A DNA stretch of 15,029 nucleotides from Chloroflexota bacterium (GTDB lineage Bacteria; Chloroflexota; Anaerolineae; Anaerolineales; UBA11579). The notes beneath the pieces are model-generated. The model was not told the origin of the DNA. It was given only the letters and a program-made list of their open reading frames with translations, and did not search any database. Below, one piece after another: positions 5,402 through 11,862 of this stretch; position 1 is the stretch's first letter, and each line of letters opens with the position of its first letter. Where the stretch lies: positions 1 through 15,029 of the forward strand of contig QKGK01000204.1 in the NCBI GenBank assembly GCA_003250455.1, written 5' to 3'. The position numbers and the translations under genes are program-made.

Positions 5402-7735
5402 TTACAGCGGCCAGAAGAGCGGCAGCACAAATACGTTCAGCAGCAGGATGAGCAGCACCAGCGGCAGACCGACCTTGATATAGTCGCTGAACTTGTAGCC
5501 GCCCGGCCCCATGATGAGGATATTGGAGGGATGCCCGACCGGGCTGAGGAAAGCCGAAGAAGCGGCAACTGCCACCACGATCATGAACGCTTCGGGCGAA
5601 TACCCCAGGTTGAGCGCCGAGGTCAGCGCTACCGGGGCCATCAGCACGGTGACCACCGGGTTGGGCATGATCTGCGAGGCCAGCACCGTCAGCAGGAAGA
5701 TGCCGCCGATCAGCACGCTGGAACCGAGGGGCTGCAGCCTGGCGACCATCCCGGTAGCCAGGAATTCCGCCGTCCCGGAGGTTTGCATGGCAATCCCCAG
5801 CGGCAGCATCCCGGCGATCAGGAAGACCGCATTCCAGTGGATGGAGCGGTAGGCTTCGTTCATTTTCAGGCTGCCGGTCAGTACCATCAGCGTTCCGCCG
5901 ACCACGGCGGCGGCGGCGATCGGCAGCCAGCCAAACCCCACGGTGAATACTACGGCCAGCATCAGGGCGGCTGCAATCGGAGCTTTTTTCAGCAGGGGCG
6001 GCTGCTGGGCTTCTTCTGTCAGGGGGATAAAGTCTGTGGAGGTCGAAAGCAGGCTCAGGCGTTCGCGCGGGCCAAAGACCAGCAATGCATCGCCAAACCG
6101 CAGCGGCATATCCCGCAGGCCAGAGCGGTGCGTCTGCCCGCTGCGCCAGATGGCCAGCACGCTCAGGCCGTACTTATCCCGGAAGTGGGCATCGCGCAGG
6201 GTTTTACCCGGCAGGTGCGACTGCGGCGCGATCACTACCTCCAGCAGCCCGACGGTATCCGATTCCATGTCTTCATAGCTGGGGTGCGCCTGGGTGTCTA
6301 TCTCCAGGCCGTGCAGCGATTCCAGCGTGTCCATCGATTCCGGGCGCACCCGCACCAGCAGCTGGTCGCCTGCCTGGAACTGCTCTTCCCTTTCCGGCAT
6401 CAGGATCATCTTCCCATCCCGCATGATGCCGAACACGCCCATGCGGTAGGCATCCCCCAGGTGGCTGTCCATGATCGTTTGGCCGATCAGATGGGATTTT
6501 TTCGTGATCCTGATGAGTGCCAGGGCTTCTTCCAGATCGTAATTGGCGGCGTCTGCAGGCGTTACGATCAGGTCCCGGTTTTCCAGCAGGGCGGCCTCTT
6601 CGGATTTGTGCGCCAGCATTAACAGGGTGTCTTCCGGCTGCAGGATGATCGACTCCAGCCGGTAGTGGATCGGCTTGCCGCCCCGGCACATCGAGAGCAC
6701 TACGCCGCCATACGCCTGCCGGAAGTGGAGCTGCTCCAGGTTCTTGCCGACCAGGCTGGAACCCGGGATGACTTTGGCTTCCACCAGCACCACCTCCTCG
6801 GAGGTGAGGTATCCGGGGGGGATGTGCCTGGACAGGATCTTGAACTGTTTGGCTTTGGTCCAATTCACCAGCCGGTCGGGCCGACCGGTGACAAGCAGCT
6901 TATCCCCGGCTTGCAGCACGGTTTCCGGGTTGGGGCCCAGGTTGGAGTGGCCTTTACGCATCACGCTGATCACATTCAGGCCGAGTACCGAGCCGAGGCG
7001 GCTCTGCCCCAGGGTGCGTCCGTCCAGCTTGCTTTTCTTTGGGATGGTGATGACAAACAGCCGGTCTTCGATGGCAAAGGCTTCGGTCATCTCGTGGCCG
7101 CCTTGGTGAAATTCCTGGGCCATATCCCGTTCAGGGAGCAGTTTTCTCCCTACCAGCAGATAGAGGATGCCGACCAATGTGACCACAATGCCAAACGGGG
7201 CAAAGTCGAACAGGGCCAGCGGCGGCAGGTTGTAGTCTGCCAGTACATCGCTCACCAGGATGTTGGCCGGGGTGCCGATGGCGGTGGTCATCCCGCCCAG
7301 CAGGGAACTGAACGCCAGCGGGATCAGCATGCGGGAAGGCGGCCGTTTGGTGCGTCGGCAAATATCCAGCACCACGGGCAGCAGCAGGGCCGTCACCCCG
7401 ACATTGTTCATAAACGCCGATAGCAGCGCTGAGGCCAGCATGAGCACCAGCAGCATGCGCAGTTCGCCCTTGCCGCCCAGGCGCAGCACCTGCCGGCCCA
7501 TCCAGGCGGCTACCCCGGTGCGGGTGAGGCCCGCACTGAGGATGAAGATTGCCCACACGGTGATGACCGCCGGGCTGCTGAACCCGGAGAGCGCTTCGGT
7601 GGGGGTCACCAGCCCGGTGAGCACCAGCGCGGAAAGCGTCAGCATGGCAACCAGGTCGGCGCTGAGCCATTCGGTAATGAACAGCACCACCACCCCGGCC
7701 ATAATTACGAGGGTGAGCATGATCTCGGTAGTCAT
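5402..7735 (-). CDS. SLC13/DASS-type anion transporter with four RCK_C (TrkA_C) domains
   Basis: 777 aa. Two membrane halves (~1-200 and ~583-777) flank a large cytoplasmic insert. The halves carry matching re-entrant and unwound motifs of the divalent anion/sodium symporter fold: MNNVGVTALLLP with GTPANILV in the first, and MPNPVVTVLMAPV with GHPSNILIMG in the second. The insert has four repeats of the RCK_C fold at about 219-293, 311-390, 400-478 and 492-572, each with the pattern x-V-x-I/V-x-P-x-S-x-L-x-G-K-T/N-L and a closing GD-x-L-L-V. SLC13 relatives carry sulfate, phosphate or dicarboxylates; RCK_C domains bind small ligands and gate transport. Two such domains are the familiar arrangement, so four is large. 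The substrate is not determined, though sulfate is plausible given the sulfotransferase-like neighbours (inference). ATG 7735 sits only 8 nt after a TATAAT box. Confidence 0.9.
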   Translation of the reverse strand: MTTEIMLTLVIMAGVVVLFITEWLSADLVAMLTLSALVLTGLVTPTEALSGFSSPAVITVWAIFILSAGLTRTGVAAWMGRQVLRLGGKGELRMLLVLMLASALLSAFMNNVGVTALLLPVVLDICRRTKRPPSRMLIPLAFSSLLGGMTTAIGTPANILVSDVLADYNLPPLALFDFAPFGIVVTLVGILYLLVGRKLLPERDMAQEFHQGGHEMTEAFAIEDRLFVITIPKKSKLDGRTLGQSRLGSVLGLNVISVMRKGHSNLGPNPETVLQAGDKLLVTGRPDRLVNWTKAKQFKILSRHIPPGYLTSEEVVLVEAKVIPGSSLVGKNLEQLHFRQAYGGVVLSMCRGGKPIHYRLESIILQPEDTLLMLAHKSEEAALLENRDLIVTPADAANYDLEEALALIRITKKSHLIGQTIMDSHLGDAYRMGVFGIMRDGKMILMPEREEQFQAGDQLLVRVRPESMDTLESLHGLEIDTQAHPSYEDMESDTVGLLEVVIAPQSHLPGKTLRDAHFRDKYGLSVLAIWRSGQTHRSGLRDMPLRFGDALLVFGPRERLSLLSTSTDFIPLTEEAQQPPLLKKAPIAAALMLAVVFTVGFGWLPIAAAAVVGGTLMVLTGSLKMNEAYRSIHWNAVFLIAGMLPLGIAMQTSGTAEFLATGMVARLQPLGSSVLIGGIFLLTVLASQIMPNPVVTVLMAPVALTSALNLGYSPEAFMIVVAVAASSAFLSPVGHPSNILIMGPGGYKFSDYIKVGLPLVLLILLLNVFVLPLFWPL

Positions 7736-7743
7736 CGATTCTG

Positions 7744-7749
7744 ATTATA
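7744..7749 (-). promoter_or_regulatory. -10 box of the transporter operon, near-leaderless
   Basis: A perfect TATAAT on the minus strand ends 8 nt before the ATG at 7735. With a normal start distance, the mRNA would begin at or within 1-2 nt of the start codon. No good -35 hexamer is seen at 17 bp (TATACC there). Confidence 0.5.
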
Positions 7750-7788
7750 CAATAGGTGTGCGGCGGGTATAGTTAATTTTCAATTATT

Positions 7789-7817
7789 TTGGCAAGGATT
7801 GGTTTTACAGCTAAATT
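7789..7817 (+). promoter_or_regulatory. Possible promoter of the glycosyltransferase gene
   Basis: TTGGCA (7789-7794) and TAAATT (7812-7817) are spaced by 17 bp. The -35 box is good, the -10 box weak. Transcription would start ~10 nt before the ATG at 7835. Confidence 0.4.
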
Positions 7818-7834
7818 TGTGGAATAATAAAAAC

Positions 7835-9142
7835 ATGAAGATCACGATTTCCTCGGTGGGCTCGCGCGGGGACGTGCAGCCGTATGTCGCTTTGGGCAAA
7901 GGGCTGGCTGCGGCCGGGCATCAGGTCACGCTGGCGGTGGACCAGCTGTTCCAGCCGTTCGTGGAGGAGCATGGTCTGACCTTCGCCCGGTTGAACGCTG
8001 ACCCGATCAAAGCGCTGGAAACCGATATCCGCAAGGTGGGGAGCAACCCGTTCAAATTGTTCCGCTGGATGGCCGATATTGTGCGTGAAATGGGGAATAC
8101 CTATGTTGAATCTTATCTGGAAGCCAACCGTGACACGGAACTGATGCTTTTCTCCAACGTGGCGGCTATGGTGGGGGTGCATGTGGGGGCTGCCCTGGAC
8201 GTACCGATGATCTCCACTGCGCTGCAGCCGATTGTGCCCACCCAAGCCTACTCGTATTCCGCCGGGATGCACGTGCCCGAGTGGATGCCTTTCCGAGGGA
8301 TGTTCAACAAGCTGACTTACACCGTCTCCTACCGCTTCCTCTACCGCTTGTTCTTCGAGATGGTCAACCAGGGGCGAGAGGAAGTCCTCGGTCTGCCTTC
8401 CCTGCCCTGGCGCATGTATGCCAACCTGGATCTGAGTTATTACCCTATTCTGCACGGATTCAGCCGGCATGTGGTTCCCTTCCCCCCGGACTATAACCAG
8501 GATCAGATCTTCACCGGGTACTGGTTCCTGGAGCAGGATGAAGATTATTCGCCACCAGAGACGCTGCGGCGCTTCCTGGCGGAGGAACCTAGACCGGTGT
8601 ATATCGGTTTTGGCAGCATGGTGGATAAGGAAGCCGAATCGCTCACGGGACTGGTGGTGGAGGCGCTGGCGCTTGCCAACCAGCGGGCGGTCTTGCTGGG
8701 CGGTTGGACAGACCTGGGCGGGAGCGGCCTGCCCGAGACGATCCTCAAAGTGGACAGCGTGCCGCACGACTGGCTCTTTCCGCAGGTGGCTGCCACGGTG
8801 ATCCATGGAGGTGCGGGTACTACGGCCGCCAGCCTGCAGGCAGGTACGCCGACCGTGGTGGTGCCCTTCTTTGCTGACCAGCCCTTCTGGTCGCGCCGGG
8901 TGGCCAAGCTGGGGGCCGGGCCTGCACCGGTGCCGCGCCAGAAGCTGACTGCCAAACATCTGGCGGAGGCTATCACCCAGGCGGTGGAGGACGCAGACAT
9001 CCGGCAGCGGGCTGCCGAGGTGGGCGAAAAGCTGCACGCCGAGGACGGGGTTGCCAATGCCGTTCAGGCTGTGGACGAACTGCTGGCTACCCGGATGGAC
9101 AGGATGATGCCGGAGGAAAGGCTTAAAACGGGGAAGATGTAG
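7835..9142 (+). CDS. GT1-type glycosyltransferase (sterol/macrolide glucosyltransferase-like)
   Basis: 435 aa from ATG 7835. A TTG at 7799 would add 12 residues that do not fit the family start, whereas MKITISSVGSRGDVQPY is the typical N-terminus (beta strand, then glycine loop G-S-R-G-D-V-Q-P) of GT28-N/GT1 UDP-sugar transferases. The C-terminal nucleotide-sugar domain has GFGSM (~265), the donor-site signature HGGAGTT beginning at His324, and 'PFFADQPFWSRRVAKLGAG', as in UDP-glucose:sterol glucosyltransferases and antibiotic glycosyltransferases. It moves a sugar from a nucleotide donor onto a lipid or small-molecule acceptor, probably at the inner membrane face. It is divergent from the transporter operon and convergent with the sulfotransferase-like genes (33 nt between stops). 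The exact acceptor is unknown; family assignment is firm. Confidence 0.9.
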   Translation: MKITISSVGSRGDVQPYVALGKGLAAAGHQVTLAVDQLFQPFVEEHGLTFARLNADPIKALETDIRKVGSNPFKLFRWMADIVREMGNTYVESYLEANRDTELMLFSNVAAMVGVHVGAALDVPMISTALQPIVPTQAYSYSAGMHVPEWMPFRGMFNKLTYTVSYRFLYRLFFEMVNQGREEVLGLPSLPWRMYANLDLSYYPILHGFSRHVVPFPPDYNQDQIFTGYWFLEQDEDYSPPETLRRFLAEEPRPVYIGFGSMVDKEAESLTGLVVEALALANQRAVLLGGWTDLGGSGLPETILKVDSVPHDWLFPQVAATVIHGGAGTTAASLQAGTPTVVVPFFADQPFWSRRVAKLGAGPAPVPRQKLTAKHLAEAITQAVEDADIRQRAAEVGEKLHAEDGVANAVQAVDELLATRMDRMMPEERLKTGKM

Positions 9143-9175
9143 ATTCAAGCCAGTGGTTATTGGTCGAAAAAAGGG

Positions 9176-10420
9176 TTATTTTTCGGATCGATGAAATAGC
9201 TGGTAAACCGGCTGGTAAAGCCGGCGCAGGGAATTGAGCGCTTTCCAACCCCGGGAATTGATCATCTCTTCGTATTCTTTTTCCAGTGTCTGGTTCTCCG
9301 CAGCCAGGTCGGCCGCGGTTTCTTTCATTTCCTCAAACCAGGGGGTATCCAGATTTTCCAAGGTGTGTTTGTTGATCAGCAGCCGGGCAAACTGGGGGGA
9401 GTTGAGCAAATGGTCTACCAGGAAGGCCGACAATTTGAGCAGTTCCTGGGAATCCATCTCTTCCAGGGTGATGGCGGAACCCGGTTGTGGAACGAAAGGC
9501 TGCAGAAAAAGCTGGTCTCTCCCCAGGCAGGATTGAGCAAGCTGCGAGTTTGTCTGGGCAAAGCTTTCTGACAATGTTTCGCTCAACTGGCCGGTGATCT
9601 GGGAGGCGTGTTCATCCCCCCATCCCTGGCTTTTGGCGTATGAGTGCACCGTTTGAGCGATGTACTGCATTAGGGACAGGTTCTTGCGATTCTTTTTTAG
9701 CCCCATCGCATGCACCACGGAGCGAATCAGTTCTGACGTTTTGGCATCCGGGGCGCTGTCTTTCTGAACCAGTTTGAATGCCTCCTGGTTCTCAATGCCC
9801 ATGGCAGCCAGATACTTCCAGAAAACTTCCCCTTCATCCAGGGGATCTTCCAAAACGTGCATCTGGATATTCTCCTGGCCGAATACCTCGACCCAGGGCT
9901 GGAGACGCTGGTGAAAATCCGGGTTGGTGTAGGCACGCAGAATGGCTGCATAGCGGTCGTTGGCAAACTTCTGGCTGACGGCCTGTTCTACAAATACAGG
10001 GAAGGGGTCGCTCACCAATCCCAGCATGACGAGTTGAGACCAAAGGGACTCCAGCCATCGTTCCTGTCTCTGTATAAAGAAAAGGATGGTATAGGCATGC
10101 CCTTTACCAAGAGCGCTGCGCAGCTTTTTGACCTGATTGGCATTGGCGGCTGCAAGCTCCTCACAGCTGATCGCCACGATTTCTTCAGATGCCTGGTTGA
10201 TCTCCTCCCGCAGCTGGCGGATCTTCTCATAGTTGGGTTGGAATCTTGGGGTATTCGTCCGCCGCAGTAGCTGAGAGAGAGCAGGTACCCCGCGCTTGAA
10301 CGACTGCAGGAACAGCACGCCCTGTTCACGCAGGGGAGCGCGGTTGCGCGCCAGAGAGGCCGGAAGGGTGGATGAGCCGATGCCGTTAAGGCCGATGTGC
10401 AGGAAGATCTTCTTCGCCAT
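9176..10420 (-). CDS. Sulfotransferase-fold protein with C-terminal coiled coil, P-loop degenerate
   Basis: 414 aa. The start KKIFLHIG (3-10) is the first strand of a PAPS-dependent sulfotransferase fold, and 'QRQERWLESLWSQL' (~117-130) matches the 3'-phosphate-binding R...S segment. The phosphosulfate loop that should read like HKTGTT is LNGIGSST here, so the key Lys and the first Thr are missing and activity is doubtful. Residues 362-390 form a coiled coil, followed by SRGWKALNSLRRLYQP, a motif often found at the end of surface-glycan enzymes. It is a clear paralogue of the gene immediately upstream (shared SLWSQL, NPDF, QPW..VFG, AKT, GRDQLFL). Its ATG 10420 lies 22 nt after the old stop of that gene, implying an operon. 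It probably acts on, or once acted on, surface glycans (inference). Confidence 0.75.
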   Translation of the reverse strand: MAKKIFLHIGLNGIGSSTLPASLARNRAPLREQGVLFLQSFKRGVPALSQLLRRTNTPRFQPNYEKIRQLREEINQASEEIVAISCEELAAANANQVKKLRSALGKGHAYTILFFIQRQERWLESLWSQLVMLGLVSDPFPVFVEQAVSQKFANDRYAAILRAYTNPDFHQRLQPWVEVFGQENIQMHVLEDPLDEGEVFWKYLAAMGIENQEAFKLVQKDSAPDAKTSELIRSVVHAMGLKKNRKNLSLMQYIAQTVHSYAKSQGWGDEHASQITGQLSETLSESFAQTNSQLAQSCLGRDQLFLQPFVPQPGSAITLEEMDSQELLKLSAFLVDHLLNSPQFARLLINKHTLENLDTPWFEEMKETAADLAAENQTLEKEYEEMINSRGWKALNSLRRLYQPVYQLFHRSEK

Positions 10421-10442
10421 GTTTTTTCCGGTGTCCTTGTTG

Positions 10443-10604
10443 CTACCTTGCGCTTCTCATAGAACTTTTCCCCGTTCCGGGAAAGATGCGCTGGATGAAG
10501 CTGAGTATCTTCCAGCTTTTGGTCGCTTTGACCTGGCGAAGTTGCTCCTTCAGTAATTCGTTTGTACGGGTTAGTTCTTTAAGTTCCTCTGTCAGCTTTT
10601 CCAA
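10443..10604 (-). pseudogene. Detached C-terminal coiled coil of the upstream sulfotransferase-like gene
   Basis: These 53 codons plus a TAG continue exactly in frame behind the TAG of the gene at 10605-11687. They encode a coiled coil (LEKLTEELKELTRTNELLKE) and then SWKILSFIQRIFPG. Aligned without gaps to the paralogue, they match its residues 362 onward, including the shared N, L and W-K-x-L, and the stop itself falls on Trp361. There is no suitable start codon or ribosome site of its own. It is the former 3' end of the gene, translated only if the stop is read through. Confidence 0.8.
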
Positions 10605-11687
10605 CTAGGGGAGGGAGAAGTCGTCTGGCTGGTGACTCTCTATGACGGAAGAGACAAATTTGCGGTTCTGCACCAGATCGTGAAGGATATATCCCGTCAG
10701 CTCCAGCACCTCGGCTGCGGTCAGGTCTGCCAGGTCGTAACTGGTAATGGGGTAGTTGTGGTAAGGTTCCAGGAAGAGCTGGTCGCGGCCGAAATACCTT
10801 TGAGCCAGCAGGGCGTTGGAAGCCTCATACTGCCTGGCAAGGTTGTCGTGTATTTCCCGGGTGAGGGTATAGTGTTTCTGCGTGTTCCACCCGTGCGCTT
10901 CGGCAAATTCCCTCATGCTGTTGGCGAGGAAGTAACCATTGGAACGCAAATAGGTGAGTTCCTTCCACTTTACCCGTTCATAGAAGAAGCGCAGCACCTC
11001 CAGGGTTTTGGCGCTGGGAGATATATTCATCTGCTTCACATCGAAACGGTGCGGGTCTTTCACCCCGACCAAATCCAGGAAGTCCACCAGGATATTCTCT
11101 TTAATTTGGCTTTTCTCCAGCACCCGGACGATGACATGGTCCGCACCAAAAACCTTTTCCCAGGGCTGGATCCAGTAATAGAAATCCGGGTTGGAAATAC
11201 GGATGTAGAAACTCTTGATGGGCTCGTCCGGATAATCTTTCCCCTCTATTACGTCTGCCAGGAAGGTCTCAAAAGGGTCTGTCGTGCGCGCATTTTTAAA
11301 CAACTGGCTCCAAAGCGACTGCATCCAGAGGTCCTGCCGGCGGATGATGGCCACAATGAAAAACTCGTCGTCCTCCGAAAAGACAGACTTCAACTTTCGG
11401 ATCTGGGACTCCGGGGCATTGCAAAAGATTTCACTGCTGATAACGGCGGTTTGAGCGGGGGACTGGGCGATCTCTTCGGCCAGATTGACGAGGATGCTTT
11501 CCCTTGGCTTTACCAATGGGTCTTTGCTGATCAGGTATCCAATCTCCTGGTGGGCAAACCCGCGGCCGGTCTCCGGATACAGCACACCTTCCTCCAGCAA
11601 TTCGGAATAATGATGGAAAAAGCCCCGCTGGATGGCAGTCGAGGCAGTCTTTTTAAAGCCGATGTGGATAAAAATTTTCTTGCCCAT
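10605..11687 (-). CDS. Sulfotransferase-fold protein, C-terminus truncated by in-frame TAG
   Basis: 360 aa before the stop. 'KKIFIHIGFKKTASTAIQ' (3-20) is a good 5'-phosphosulfate loop with Lys12/13 and Thr14, and 'RRQDLWMQSLWSQL' (116-129) holds the 3'-phosphate-binding Arg and Ser, so the PAPS site looks intact. Such proteins pass sulfate from PAPS to a sugar or other hydroxyl; the acceptor is unknown. The start is ATG 11687, with GGGAG 5 nt upstream; the TTG just before it is too close to that site. It is the first gene of a minus-strand pair with its paralogue. The TAG at 10605-10607 replaces a Trp codon conserved in the paralogue and removes the coiled-coil tail (see the 10443-10604 entry). 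The catalytic part is complete, so the short product could still work. Confidence 0.75.
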   Translation of the reverse strand: MGKKIFIHIGFKKTASTAIQRGFFHHYSELLEEGVLYPETGRGFAHQEIGYLISKDPLVKPRESILVNLAEEIAQSPAQTAVISSEIFCNAPESQIRKLKSVFSEDDEFFIVAIIRRQDLWMQSLWSQLFKNARTTDPFETFLADVIEGKDYPDEPIKSFYIRISNPDFYYWIQPWEKVFGADHVIVRVLEKSQIKENILVDFLDLVGVKDPHRFDVKQMNISPSAKTLEVLRFFYERVKWKELTYLRSNGYFLANSMREFAEAHGWNTQKHYTLTREIHDNLARQYEASNALLAQRYFGRDQLFLEPYHNYPITSYDLADLTAAEVLELTGYILHDLVQNRKFVSSVIESHQPDDFSLP

Positions 11688-11779
11688 CAAGTCTCCCGCC
11701 CCAAATTTGCTTGTCAGGGGGTGAAATGTTTCCTGGATAGCATCGCCGAAATTGGATGCCGGGTCTCAATTTGTCCCTG

Positions 11780-11785
11780 ATTATA
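11780..11785 (-). promoter_or_regulatory. -10 box of the sulfotransferase-like operon
   Basis: A perfect TATAAT on the minus strand lies about 92 nt before the ATG at 11687. The -35 at proper spacing is poor. It faces the plus-strand promoter of the ABC gene, 26 nt away, so the two may share control. Confidence 0.4.
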
Positions 11786-11786
11786 C

Positions 11787-11817
11787 TCGACAAAGAGCGG
11801 TTGAATACGGCTATAAT
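11787..11817 (+). promoter_or_regulatory. Promoter of the ABC exporter gene
   Basis: TCGACA (11787-11792) and a perfect TATAAT (11812-11817) are spaced by 19 bp, slightly long. They lie 45 nt before the ATG at 11863. Confidence 0.5.
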
Positions 11818-11862
11818 GGGGAAGCAGAAATTCAAACGAGACCAGAAGACCAGGAGAAAATC

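Noticed and set aside
5531..6622. 363-codon plus-strand frame opposite the SLC13-type carrier
   Set aside because: Composition is dominated by Gln, His, Arg and Gly, with no domain; the opposite strand has a clear transporter.
7811..9148. Long minus-strand open frame (445 codons) opposite the glycosyltransferase
   Set aside because: It mirrors the GC-rich codon structure of the real gene, is rich in His/Arg/Gln and low in hydrophobic core patterns, and has no family motif or ribosome site.
9165..9185. CGAAAAA/TTTTTCG inverted repeat between convergent genes
   Set aside because: An AT-rich 7-bp stem overlapping the stop codon of the minus gene; too weak to call a terminator.
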